64,000 nt of DNA. Origin: Lentinula raphanica (lineage: Eukaryota > Basidiomycota > Agaricomycetes > Agaricales > Omphalotaceae). Positions 34,654 through 45,552 of this stretch are shown here, piece after piece. The stretch covers positions 1,178,001 to 1,242,000 of the forward strand of contig JANVFP010000008.1 of NCBI GenBank assembly GCA_027919835.1, written 5' to 3'. The position numbers and the translations under genes were made by a program. Numbering within the stretch: the first letter of the stretch is position 1; each line of letters opens with the position of its first letter. The notes beneath the pieces were generated by a model. That model searched no databases. It saw only the letters and a list, made by a program, of their open reading frames with translations, and was not told where the DNA came from.

Positions 34654-34899
34654 GAGAGTTCAGGTCCTTTTATGAGTACTGTGTCAAGGGGTCAGTTGAG
34701 CGGGGCAGAGGAATCTCGATGTGTATCTACTGTCAGGCAGCTCACCTCTCATCTAACTCAGAGCATTCATCATGAAAAGCATCCTCTACGGCCAAATATA
34801 TGGCCCAAGTCAGGTGTGGTTGACATTCGAGCTTGAACAAGCTTGCCAGCTGTGACATCGCCGGGAAATAAAAGGAAATAAACCAGTCACAAAGACCGA

Positions 34900-35180
34900 C
34901 CACTATCCGACAGCAAAACCGACCAGAAAATGTAGCGGGTTACGGTGAATTGTAACGCATTGTAAGGTTCAGTCCCTCGCGCGCGAGAAATCCTCGTGGT
35001 AGCCACAAGGTTCGAGCATCCTCGCGAGGCGGTCTTTCCTTACAACCTTACAAGGAAGTGCAAGGGGTGTTGTTCCCTTGTAGTGCTTCACATTGTACTA
35101 CCTATATCTAATGTACCGTTCACATTGGATTTAATCACTATCATCGATTGACAAATAGCATATCATTTGATTACTTTTGA
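34900..35180. other. Short inverted repeats, no gene
   Basis: TTGTAAGGTT (about 34961) and AACCTTACAA (about 35043) form a short inverted pair around GC-rich CTCGCGCGCGAG. Together with nearby TTGTA motifs this looks like a decayed small transposable element. Confidence 0.4.
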
Positions 35181-35689
35181 TTAATCACACAACAAGCAAT
35201 GATATACATAACGCAATACACAGACGAGAGTACACATGAAAGCAATAAAGAGAGCAATACAGAGACCACGAATGAAAACACAAACTAAGAAAATGTAGAA
35301 TAAACACGGCTCCACCACACTGGTGGGGTCCCAAATAGGAACAGCCGGCACTAACAGCCCCGTCTGCAGCGATCTCAACCCGGCCAAAGAGGAAGGTAGA
35401 CTGCAGGGGGGATGAAAGCGGAGGGGGATACAATGAGTATCAGTAGTAGTAGGTCTGATGTGTTGGCATCGGCAGTCTTCAGGCCAGCTAAACCCAGCTA
35501 AACCCTTGCGGCATTCAAAAAGCTATATCAGGCTATATCTTCTTCGATACTTGTCAGATGAAGGAGAAAATCTTCTGACCATCTTGAAACACTATCTCCG
35601 ACACGGATACGACCAACGAGAGGCAGCGAGAGGCTAAACCATCTTTACGTCCAAAAACTTCCCTGGAAGCGAATCAGAAACAAGCGCTG

Positions 35690-37120
35690 TTACTTGTTCC
35701 AGAAATTCAGGGTCAGAACCGAGTGTTTGTCTTCAGGGTATTCCTCAAAGAAATCGACGATCTCATTGTAGAAAACTTGATAGTCAGAATGACCATCCGG
35801 TATGTTCCATTTCTCAGCCGCTGAAAGGGCAAAGCGGTTCTAATGCAAATATCAGTTCATGAACAAAAAGATTAATGAAACGTACCTGTACATATGCGAT
35901 GTTTCTCCCGGTTACCTTTCTCATGCCGTGCTGCGATTGAATTCTTCCGATATTCGCCAGTTGTATGTAGCAGAGCCGAGACCAAGGAAAATTGCATAGA
36001 ACACCTGTAGAACTCAGATAGAAAGCAGCAACAGGACGAAGTGACAACATACCTGCAATACGATAGGACCTGTAAATAGACCATCTTCAATGTTATCGTC
36101 ATTGACTTGCTCTTCGTTGTAGAGGAACGCCGGTCGATCAGTCGCTCGGATAGTGATGCTACCGTTCTGAAGCTTTTGGACAGACCTATAATGGGATAAG
36201 AAGATATATGCACAGTAATAGAATGTATGCTCACTCGAGATCATCAACCTTGTCACGATAGCGGTGAGGAATGATAAGACGAAGAGTTGCTGGGTGGTTA
36301 ATGCCACGAAGAGATTTCGGGTGCTTGGCAAGTGGTGGATCATCATCATCAAATGAAATAAAGTCAACTATCTCCCGACGGATAATACTCGTGTGGTACT
36401 GTCTCGCGCTCAGAATACTTCGAGATATCTAGACTTATTCAGTGAAGAGATTATGCATAGAGAAGTAGTACTCACTTTGTTAAGAGAATCGGCATACTTA
36501 AGCGACCCTTCTCTGTATGCGCCTTCTTCAACAGCTTTTCAAGGGCTGGTGCCACAGCTACAAGCTGGTCTCAAGCTTTGAGGAACAATTTGTCTGTATC
36601 GTCCGGCCTGAAAGAATTAGAAACGGTGATGTAAAAACATTGATGCATACTCAAAATCGTTCTCGAGTGACTCGAGCTTAGTTGCCTCAATGGCCTGTAC
36701 ATTGAGAAAGGCATCGATAGAGCAAACAGCCCAGCGGCCGACCTTGTCCATAGGATCTATGCGTCGCTTTCTGTGAAAAAAACAGTAAGGAATCCAGGAA
36801 ATAAAAAATCATACCACATACCCTGAACGGATGACCCGCACTGTACCTTTCCTCTTTGGCAGTGATGCTTCTTCATCAAGCGCAGCATTGGAGCTAGGTA
36901 GAGTATCAGATGAGGATTTGTTTGAGTCGCTCTCGCTACTAGAGGATTCCGAAGATTCCGAGTCGCTTGAGGATTCACTTGAGCTTTCGGTGTCGGAGCG
37001 TATAATTACTGGTGGCTTGGGTTTTTGGGGTTGAGAATGATCTTGCGAAGACATCCGAGCCTTCTTTTGCACAGTTTGAGATGGCTTGAGCTTCTTGCTG
37101 GTTCGTTTTTGAGATGGCAT
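35690..37120 (-). pseudogene. DUF6698 family gene, broken
   Basis: Start ATG at 37120: a basic leader (MPSQKRTSKKLKPSQTV), then a Ser/Asp/Glu-rich stretch, then RRIDPMDKVGRWAVCSIDAF and ALEKLLKKAHTEKGRLSMPI. After further introns come GLFTGPIVLQVFYAIFLGLG (36090-36000), KVTGRNIAYVQNRFALSAAE (about 35920-35820) and YQVFYNEIVDFFEEYPED, ending at TAA 35690-35692. The Asn-Ile-Ala-Tyr-Val..Arg-Phe-Ala-Leu-Ser and Phe-Tyr-Asn-x-Ile-Val-Asp-x-Phe blocks are the signature I know from DUF6698, a family expanded in Agaricomycetes with no known function. Lesions: TGA (36573-36571) replaces the expected Trp before DQLVAVAP, and a one-base loss near 35930 breaks the frame before KVTGRN. Its 5' end faces the 3.1-kb inverted repeat only about 70 bp away. 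Confidence 0.65.
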
Positions 37121-37187
37121 GGTGATAGTAAGAGGAAGAGTCGATGAGCGCTTAGTCTTCAAGTAATAAGTTATGTAAGCTACCACA

Positions 37188-40100
37188 GGATACAGTAAAG
37201 CTTTTGTAAAAAACACTGATAAGTTATCGGGTACCTATTGCAAATAGTTGTGATAACCCGGAGGGGGTCCCGGAAATGGCTCCGGGGGGTGGTCATGCCT
37301 GTCACCACCTGTCACATATGGCTTATATTTACTGTTTTGGGTAATTAATAATCATCCAGATATTAAATAAGCAGTACATTTTCAAAAAAACCCAAAAATT
37401 CATAAAAATTCATAAAAAACCTAAAATGGCCTGATTAGATCAGATCAGGATATGTAAGCAAATGACCTCATATGATAAAAAATGATGTAGAGCCAATCTA
37501 GGTACTAAAAATAGCCCAAAAAATCACTAAAAATGCAAAAAATATTTAGGGATGGTATAGAGCCTATTGCAGGCCCAGGCACATCAAACTTACCAAAAAA
37601 GGAAAAAAAAATTGATCATGATCTCATCTTGTAGCAAAAAATCTGAAAAAAATCCTAAAAATAGTCAAAAAATTCAGGGGTGCCTTGTTGGCCCTGAAAA
37701 TGCAAAATAAAGAAAAATACGCGACAAGTGTAAAAATTTTCATCACTCCAAATCATTCCAAATCCACTATACAATCAGTATATATGATGTATATGCTATA
37801 TTTAGCATCCTAGTACCTTTATTGGGCTAAAAATAGATCTTGATCTCATCTGATAGCAAAAAATCTGAAAAAATCATAAAAAATACTCAAAAAATTCAGG
37901 GGTGCCTTATTGGCCCTGAAAATGCAAAATAAAAAAATTTACACGACACAATTGAAAAACAACATCACTCCAAATCATACCAAATCCACTACACAGTCAG
38001 TATATATCATGTATATACTATTTATAGCACCCCTAGTACCCTCAATCACTTATATCACTCAAGAATCATACCAAACTGAATGATTTGGGGAGTAAATATA
38101 TTGTACATGATATTTTTAGCACACCTAGTACCCTTGATGACTCAGAACAATTTATATTACTCAATATGTTCAGTACACTTAACACTCATCAAACCTCACA
38201 CATGAAAACTCATAACAGTACTTATATGTATTATACTTAACACAGTTGACAATGAAAATACTCAAAACAGTATTATCAGTCACTATACTTAACACACTTA
38301 ACAGTCAAAAAGTCGGAACAATGTTACTTTATATACATAACACACTCATTGTTATATTATAACACACTTATCACAACGAGTTTTGGGCGCTTATGGGCGC
38401 TTATTTGGTGTTTTTGAGTCGAAATTCATTAATAGCCCACTCAATAATTTTTGTGTGGGCTCTATATTGTGTAAGGATGTTGTCTATATCATATTCTTCT
38501 AGATACAATTCAGAGAACTCGAAAATTCAACCTGTGTGGTTGGCTATATTGTGATCTTCTGAAATATAACAGTGTTTTATATAAATGTCAATGCATATGT
38601 CCATGTAATGCAAGTATACTGATGGTGGTTCATGAGGGAATCACTCCTACAGTCTATTAGAAGTGTCTGGACATGGTTCAGATACTCACTATGACTATTG
38701 GACTCTGTGATATACATGTACATGTTTCATGTCCACTATAGATGTCTACACTTACATGTAACAATAGATGTCATATTCAATGACCCCCATTACAGATCTC
38801 TTTGCTGTGTCACATAGGGTTAGCATAGAATAGGTTGTAGGATAACTCTTCTCATGACCCAGTAGCAGTTTGACTTCATAACATGGGTGTATGCATTGAC
38901 ATTTACATAAAACACTGTTATATCACAAAAGATCACAATATAACCAGTTCCAAAAGCTGTAATCTTGAGTTCTCCAAGTTGTATCAAGTGTAGTATGATA
39001 TAAACAACATCCTTACACAATATAGAGCCCACACAAAAATTATTGAGTGTGCTATTAATGAATTTCGACTCAAAAACACCAAATAAGTGCCCATAAGCGC
39101 CCAAAACTCGTTGTTATAAGTGTGTTATAGTATAACAATGAGTGTGTTATGTATATAAAGTAACATTGTTCCGACTTTTTGACTGTTAAGTGTGTTAAGT
39201 ATAGTGACTGATAATACTGTTTTGAGTATTTTCATTGTCAACTGTGTTAAGTATAATACATATAAGTACTGTTATGAGTTTTCATGTGTGAGGTTTGATG
39301 AGTGTTAAGTGTACTGAACATATTGAGTAATATAAATTGTTCTGAGTCATCAAGGGTACTAGGTGTGCTAAAAATATCATGTACAATATATTTACTCCCC
39401 AAATCATTCAGTTTGGTATGATTCTTGAGTGATATAAGTGATTGAGGGTACTAGGGGTGCTATAAATAGTATATACATGATATATACTGACTGTGTAGTG
39501 GATTTGGTATGATTTGGAGTGATGTTGTTTTTCAATTGTGTCGTGTAAATTTTTTTATTTTGCATTTTCAGGGCCAATAAGGCACCCCTGAATTTTTTGA
39601 GTATTTTTTATGATTTTTTCAGATTTTTTGCTATCAGATGAGATCAAGATCTATTTTTAGCCCAATAAAGGTACTAGGATGCTAAATATAGCATATACAT
39701 CATATATACTGATTGTATAGTGGATTTGGAATGATTTGGAGTGATGAAAATTTTTACACTTGTCGCGTATTTTTCTTTATTTTGCATTTTCAGGGCCAAC
39801 AAGGCACCCCTGAATTTTTTGACTATTTTTAGGATTTTTTTCAGATTTTTTGCTACAAGATGAGATCATGATCAATTTTTTTTTCCTTTTTTGGTAAGTT
39901 TGATGTGCCTGGGCCTGCAATAGGCTCTATACCATCCCTAAATATTTTTTGCATTTTTAGTGATTTTTTGGGCTATTTTTAGTACCTAGATTGGCCCTAC
40001 ATCATTTTTTATCATATGAGGTCATTTGCTTACATATCCTGATCTGACCTAATCAGGCCATTTTAGGTTTTTTATGAATTTTTATGAATTTTTGGGTTTT

Positions 40101-40289
40101 TTTGAAAATGTACTGCTTATTTAATATCTGGATGATTATTAATTACCCAAAACAGTAAATATAAGCCATATGTGACAGGCATGACCACCCCCCGGGGCCA
40201 TTTCCGGGACCCCCTCCGGGTTATCACAACTATTTGCAATAGGTACCCGATAACTTATCAGTACTTTTTACAAAAGTTTTACAGTATCA
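37188..40289. repeat. 3.1-kb inverted repeat (giant AT-rich palindrome)
   Basis: The two arms pair around a centre at about 38738. The left end GATAAGTTATCGGGTACCTA (37218) pairs with TAGGTACCCGATAACTTATC (40240-40259). The outer parts (37205-38490 against 38990-40272) are nearly identical, with one about 10-bp indel (a doubled TGTCACCACC near 37300) and rare substitutions. Inward of about 38490/38990 identity drops to perhaps 70-80 percent, and it fades at the centre. No coding potential. Inside each arm are two or three diverged tandem units of 200-250 bp sharing AATTCAGGGGTGCCTT, CATCACTCCAAATCAT and CAGTATATAT motifs. The left arm is next to the 5' end of the DUF6698 gene, and the right arm next to the 5' end of a Plavaka remnant. 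Confidence 0.9.
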
Positions 40290-41044
40290 GCTGAAGCTAC
40301 TGAGGTCAGTAGTTTAACGCTCGTATTCGATCAAGTTCTTTCTCGATCGTGTACTTTATCCATTCAATGCCCAAAGTCCTTTGCAAAACGCCGGGGTATA
40401 TAGAACCATCAAAGAAAATGTATTGGCTCTGACCGTTCACATTTAGAAATATCAAAACGACGGACTCTGGCCGCTAAAGCTCTGCGAAAAGAAAAAAAGC
40501 TGAAGTCAATTCATCAGGATCAAGCAATTCAACACAACCCAGTACGAACATCCTTTCTTCTCAGTGCAACTCTGTGTATTAACTGCCATCAGGCTGAGAT
40601 AGATGTCCACGAGCCTAGGATCACTGAAGATCATGATGTTGAGATGTTCATGCATCCTGAAGGCGAAGTTGATCCCATCTTTGCCACTGTAGAGCCTGAG
40701 GCTCATGAAAATACGATCACTCATACTGGACGTCCGAAACGCCAACGGTTTCTTCCTGCTGCCTTTCGTGACTTCATTCCTTCACAATCTAATCTCTCAT
40801 CTACCATCCCAACTCGTACCCGGCATGGATCAACTCCTCCCATTCCCAATTCATTATCATCAGCACCGGCTTCTAGAACACCTTCACCCCCTCCAGAGCC
40901 AACTATGCTGTCAACAGATCCTGACGAGTTTGGTCTGTTTCGCGAGTATACCAGCTTTCCAACATACGAGCCTGATGACTTCACATCCCTGGACGAAATC
41001 TGTGATGCAGCTACATTCAATATCTTCAACGAAGGTGAACAATA
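40290..41044 (+). mobile_element. Plavaka-type transposase 5' remnant, copy 2
   Basis: After the palindrome, AAGCTACTGAGGTCAG matches the start of copy 1 (23876, AAGCTACTGAGGCCAG). The frame from 40644 reads TGRPKRQRFLPAAFRDFIPS, then IPTRTRHGSTPPIPNSLSSA, MLSTDPDEFGLFREYTSFPT and DEICDAATFNIFNEGEQ. It stops at 41045 exactly where a TIR element begins. It is clearly homologous to 24267-24620, and more complete in the FGLFREYTSFPT part, which copy 1 lacks. It covers only the N-terminal third, with no catalytic domain. An upstream block near 40368 (MPKVLCKTPGY) corresponds to MPKLFVEHAES in copy 1. Confidence 0.7.
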
Positions 41045-42105
41045 GCCTGGCTAGCCGTCTCTAGTTCACGAAGAGTAAACTCGTTCGTGAATAAGTGAAC
41101 AACTCGAGGTACGTCGTGTATCGTGATAGCTTTCTTTCTTAGATGAAGTCCACTATCCAACTATTGATGCATGATGACAGGATATCCTCAACGCCTCCTT
41201 CAAACTCCTTTGCCGATTCTTTTCAGCCAAGCCGTTCGTGATTGAGAAGAAGCTCTCGAGGATCACAACCGCGATGGCTCTTATTCCACTTATTCCACCT
41301 AGCCTCTTCCTTCTGCTCGAACTTTTCCAACGCCCTTTTACACAAGCCACTACCGCCTATTGACTATTCCTCACCTCCGCATTCCCATGGCTCTCAATCT
41401 CATAACAGAACGACGAATCAAGACAATTGAAAACACGGAGGAAATGTCACTTACGTGCTCACAATCAACGCATTGCCCTCTTAGTTCCTGTTCTATCTGC
41501 CGACAATAGGACCTTTTTGTCAGTCCATTGCGGCCTCTTAAGCTTTCTAGATCCTAAGTACGTAGCATCAATCGTCTGCTTTACCTCCAAGACCGTGTTG
41601 TTCACCCCGACCTATGATTAGCTGTAATAGTGGCACCAGTTCATCGGGGCGCTGAGTGTCTTAGGGCGAGCAGCGATAATTGGTACGTCTTCCCGTTCAA
41701 CTAGTCCTGGTATCAATAGTAACGGAGAAACTGTTCACTGTCTACCAAAAGTGGTCTTCACTGGACGAACGTGGGCGGTCTGGGGTCGTAACAGATTTGT
41801 TCTAGCCTACATGTCCTTCCTGGTTGTTATATGCGTGGCATTAGATATCGTGAGCGGGCATTTTTAGGCTTCACACAGTGGAGTTCCACTCAACACTATC
41901 TTTGCCTCTTCTAACACATGTTCCGGGTCTTCGCTGCTCTGGTGGCAGGTGGTTACGAGCTGTTACGAGCGGTGTAAGCGATTTTGCGAAGCGTCGGCGT
42001 GTCGGTTTTGGAGATGAAACAGACGTCATCGCGGACGGGTGTTGATGCAATGATCACTCTTTATTCAAGAACGATTTTTTCTTCTTGAAAGACGGCTAGC
42101 CAGGC
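41045..42105. mobile_element. 1.06-kb TIR element with TA duplication, inserted in the Plavaka remnant
   Basis: The left end GCCTGGCTAGCCGTCT (from 41045) is repeated inverted at the right end (AGACGGCTAGCCAGGC reading, 42090-42105). A weaker inverted match extends to about 50 bp (TTCACGAAGA..CGTTCGTGAATAA against TTCAAGAAGA..CGTTCTTGAATAA). TA flanks both ends (41043-41044 and 42106-42107), as for Tc1/mariner-like elements. There is no transposase inside. The segment at about 41747-41857 reads VVFTGRTWAVWGRNRFVLAY, resembling the membrane segment of DUF6533-type receptors, so the element may carry a captured host fragment. Confidence 0.65.
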
Positions 42106-42149
42106 TATGATCACTCATAGTACATACAAGACTTAGAAAGTGCCTGCGC

Positions 42150-42175
42150 TTCGCTTCGGCGGATACGAGTATACT
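42150..42175 (-). repeat. Dispersed TCCGCCGAAGCGAAGCG motif, inverted copy
   Basis: The plus strand reads TGCGCTTCGCTTCGGCGGA. This is the reverse complement of the motif at 10030 and 33095. With the 33095 copy it brackets 33.1-42.2 kb in inverted orientation. Confidence 0.7.
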
Positions 42176-42427
42176 CACAGTATTCGAAACGTAGTGGGTA
42201 GTGTATGTCAAGAAGCATGTTAAAAAAGTGAAGGTTCCATCACCATTGATGTTCAATGATAGAACAAATATACATAACAAAAGTCAGGAATGTTAGAGGG
42301 CAGTCGTGAAGCACCTGTAGCTGTAGGTTTTATGCATAACAAGTGGGCAAGTCCCTGAGGCCCATTTTGCATAACAGCGGGGCACTAATCCACTCAGTCA
42401 ATAAATGAATATTTAAACTGGGATTAA

Positions 42428-42500
42428 GCACTGAATCAGGCCCCTCCCGTTGGGGTTAGCTATGCTAACCCCAACATTAGGGAGGGGTCTGATTCAGTGC
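42428..42500. repeat. 73-bp palindrome inside the TIR element
   Basis: GCACTGAATCAG..CCCTCCC, then GTTGGGGTTAGC, three loop bases, GCTAACCCCAAC, and GGGAGGGG..CTGATTCAGTGC. Nearly perfect hairpin with small mismatches. Confidence 0.85.
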
Positions 42501-42516
42501 CAAACATAAGCCAATA

Positions 42517-42612
42517 AGGGTTAGGGGGTTAGGGGTTGGGTTAGGTTAGGGTTAGGGGTTTGGTTAGGGGTTAGGGTGGTTAGGGGTTGGGTTAGGGGTT
42601 AGGGGTTGAGGA
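42517..42612 (+). repeat. Interstitial telomere-like TTAGGG tract
   Basis: About 95 bp of TTAGGGG, TTAGGG and TTGGG variants, degenerate but in one orientation. TTAGGG is the usual basidiomycete telomere unit. It lies wholly inside the 585-bp TIR element. Confidence 0.85.
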
Positions 42613-42904
42613 TATATTGATAGACCTTAAAAAAAGACCCCCTATAGGGGGTGTCAGTTTTTTCCAAAAATGGATATTTCAAGAGATACAATTAATTCTT
42701 TTTTTCAAAAATATTGAAAATTGTTCTTGTCTATAAGTTATGCATAACATGTTGCCCAAGTTGTTATGCATTACATCCACTGCTATAGTGAGCTATAGTG
42801 AGGCTTATTGAGTGGTGGGCAACTGCCCCGCTGTTATGCAAAACGGGCTTCAGGCACTTGCCCATATGTTATGCATAGAAGTTACAGCCTCAGCTGCGTG
42901 AAGT

Positions 42905-43590
42905 GAGAAAACATGTTGGAGATGTCTACTATGAGAAGAGAGATTGGGGACAAAGAAATGTGCCAAAAAATCAAAACTGTAGAGGATTTCCTTCGTCTTA
43001 TGTTCAGCGTTCAATCCCCAACCACCCTGTATCCAAGAAGGCATCTACACCCTCTAAGCCAGTGCCTCAGATTTGTCGCACTCTTCCACTGGTCAGCCAA
43101 AACACGTTACTTTATAACATGTTGTAGCAGGAGAAGCCCAAATCTGAAGAGCGTAGGATGCTGTCCAGGAGTGTCCAGGTCTCCAAGTCTTTCGAGGCTC
43201 ATTCAGTTTCTCCTTTGTCGGTGAAGGAACAACTTGAAGCTCATCTGAACAATCACCATTCCAACGAGATGAAATAGTAATACACCATCCAAGCTATTGT
43301 CACATGTCTGTCCTCCAACCCTTCCGCATCGTCTGCATCACGAGCTCCTGCGGTTGTCTCTGAGGCCTCTACTCCCAAGAGCGACAAAGGTAAAGAGAAG
43401 GCACCCGATCCTCAGCCAAGTTACATGCCCACTACCGGTAATGCCCACTTCCAGTAGCGCTTACTTCCGGTGGCGCCCACAAAGCCCTCGAAAATGTCCG
43501 AGCCATTGAAGCTTCCCTCGTCGCTCTCCAACACGACTTTGAATTCCCCTCCGCCGTCGCCTTCACCCCTGCCCCTCCACGATCATCATT
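42905..43590 (+). pseudogene. Unrecognised coding-like remnant
   Basis: Blocks at 43130-43280 (EKPKSEERRMLSRSVQVSKS, KEQLEAHLNNHHSNEMK) and 43310-43460 (PSASSASRAPAVVSEASTPK, GKEKAPDPQPSYMPTTG) resemble the Gag-like N-terminal region of basidiomycete retroelements. Stops separate them. This is a guess from composition. No zinc knuckle or protease is visible. Confidence 0.3.
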
Positions 43591-44095
43591 GCGAGCGAAG
43601 CGAAGCAAGTGGTTTCATGTGAGGTCCGTAGAGTGTGGTCTGGGTTTGTACTTGTTTGGCGTTTGCACGTACAAGGAACGGCCCTGCATCTGGACGTTCA
43701 TGTAAATTCAATCGCATCCTCTCTTGTTTACTTCTTCGTCTCTCACCTTGTAACTTGTCCATTTTCCTCTTTACACCCTCTTATATGATTCTGTTTGCTT
43801 TTGAACTGTGTTGATACGTGAAAATCTGACTTTTTCCGTTGATCTTGTGGTTGTGTAAATCAGTGAGTCTTTCATCTGTTTTCAACTCCTCCGACGTATG
43901 CCTCCTCTTCATACAGCAAGGTCTCCTGGTAGTCATGCAACTGCTTTATCCAACTGTCTAACTCAACGATCAATCATCTTCACGCATATATTCTCAAATT
44001 GTGACAGCTCCATCGTACTCGAACTGGGATTAAAATCCAACGTACTCGAACTGGGATTTAGCTTCCCGAGCACAGCACCGTGCCACGGTGTGTAC
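43591..44095 (+). repeat. Dispersed short element, copy 1 (GCGAGCGAAGCGAAGC end)
   Basis: The first 70 bp (43591-43660) match 48643-48712 with one difference. The last part, AACTGGGATTTAGCTTCCCG..GTGCCACGGTG, matches 48979-49021. The middle is diverged. The ends are partly inverted (GCGAGCGAAGCGAAGC against GCTTCGCGAGC in copy 2), so a small TIR element is likely. It abuts the FunK1 fragment. Confidence 0.55.
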
Positions 44096-45145
44096 CTTGT
44101 ATTGTCGTCGCCCGGATTGACTGTCACTGTGAGAACTCCACGGTTGGATCCCAGCCCATGTCAGTGGGAGAGGCGAAGGCAAGGGAGAGGAAATAGTGGA
44201 TGAGTTGGCAACGGTCCTGTGAATGAAAAACACGTCAAGATCCTATGCCTGTAACAAAGATTGATGACAACGTACCTTTATGAAGTCGAAAGGTTTAGTC
44301 TTCAGTAACGTTGCACGGCTGAGGAACCACAGTCGCATTGTGCGATTTCCAATGGTAGCTGAGTCCGAGAGCGAACCGTCTACAAGGATCTAGTGCGAGT
44401 ATTTGTTGCCTGTCGTAAACAAGCTTGGCGACATCCTGTAAAGAGGTCAGAGTAGGCCTCGCTGTAGCAAGAATCATAAACAAAGTTTTCGCCATTCTGC
44501 AACTGTTGAGTTCTTTGCGCGACGGGAGCATATCTCAATCCTTCTGAAGATTGACTTGCTAACTTCGGGTTCAATTTGAGGAACGCATTGGGTCGAGAGC
44601 TGACCCCTCGATCTGAGTATACGGGGTTATTGCCATTGACTACGAGACCAAATGTCAGTTCCAGGGAATCATCGATATCTTGAGCAGCATTCACAACAGC
44701 GTTGTAGAACTCAGGAGATGAGAAACTGGGTTTTCGTCTTCATTGTCTGACGCTGAATCCACCGGAAAAACCCATCAATTACAGCGAATTGCCTCGTTGT
44801 TCTCCAAAGTCTGTATGATACATTCAAATTTGTCCACGAGTTTAGCTGGTAGCGGAGGCAAGACATAGTCGAAATAGTCTTGCAAAGGAATTTCCGGAAT
44901 CATCTGGGAGACGTCTGATCCCACAACGAGTGTCGGTCTCAACAGGTCTCAACGTCGGAAGTCGTACGAAGGTCAGAAGAAACAGCGGCTTTGAGTCTTG
45001 AGGAGGGAGTGTGGAGAGAGCGTGAGTGAGAGGAAAAGGTGAGCAGTTGTGAGTCGGTTGTGAGTGAATGAGTGAGAGTTCGATAGTGATGGTTCAAGAT
45101 CCAGGACAGGGGTGGCCCCTGGCGTGGCGGACACCTGCTCTCTTT
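44096..45145 (-). pseudogene. FunK1 kinase 5' fragment (partial duplicate of the gene at 45.6-48.4 kb)
   Basis: Minus-strand blocks match the N-terminal half of the intact neighbour: LKAAVSSDLRTTSDVET, then LTFGLVVNGNNPVYSDRGVS, SRPNAFLKLNPKLASQSSEG and DVAKLVYDRQQILALDPCRR. The nucleotide match covers about 44110-45120 against 47330-48330. There are several frameshifts, and the kinase core is absent because the copy stops where the dispersed short element begins (about 44095). It is a tandem, same-strand partial duplication now decayed. Confidence 0.75.
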
Positions 45146-45552
45146 CATGATCGCGATCATGTAAATAGTCAACAGGTCCTCCCGAAGATAGAGAGGTTGA
45201 AATTCAAAAATCAACAGTGAAAAGAAGGGCATGAAACGAAGCTCTCGATGTCGATGATCTTTCATAAGCTGTCAGCGATGCAAACAACACTATTTCGACC
45301 AGGTTTCGACTACATCCGATGCACACTGACTATTTTGCAGCAATGGAGAGCACAATCAAGATGACTGTTAGTTGAACGTGAATGGGTATTATAATGAAGT
45401 ACTGCAAATACATTAATGAGGACGAATGAGATGGTTGAGGAAATCCTGGTTTGAAAAATACAGTTAGATCGCGATCCTATGCAAGAATAAGAGCGTCGTT
45501 AATCATCAATGGCACACAAAAGATGCGAACATAGTACTAGATCATGTTCAAA
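45146..45552. other. Intergenic between FunK1 copies
   Basis: No recognisable gene. It should hold the 3' flank of the intact kinase gene. Confidence 0.4.

Larger units (their letters stand above)
42312..42896. mobile_element. 585-bp TIR element carrying telomere-like repeats
   Basis: The left end CACCTGTAGCTGTAGG..TATGCATAACA and the right end (reverse complement CAGCTGAGGCTGTAAC..TATGCATAACA) form imperfect inverted repeats of about 75 bp that share TTTTGCATAACAGCGGGGCA. A 7-bp duplication CGTGAAG flanks it (42305-42311 and 42897-42903). Inside are a 73-bp palindrome (42428-42500) and a TTAGGG-like tract. No coding capacity. It is a non-autonomous MITE-like element. Confidence 0.8.

Noticed and set aside
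38820..39104. Minus-strand frame of 94 codons at the palindrome centre
   Set aside because: Low-complexity AT-rich sequence without motif. It lies across the arm-loop boundary.
37210..40270. Palindrome as a terminal inverted repeat pair of one ordinary DNA transposon
   Set aside because: There is almost no sequence between the arms and no transposase. No target duplication could be fixed at the outer ends.
42517..42612. True chromosome end
   Set aside because: The TTAGGG tract is short, degenerate and lies inside an element with inverted ends. Genes continue on both sides.
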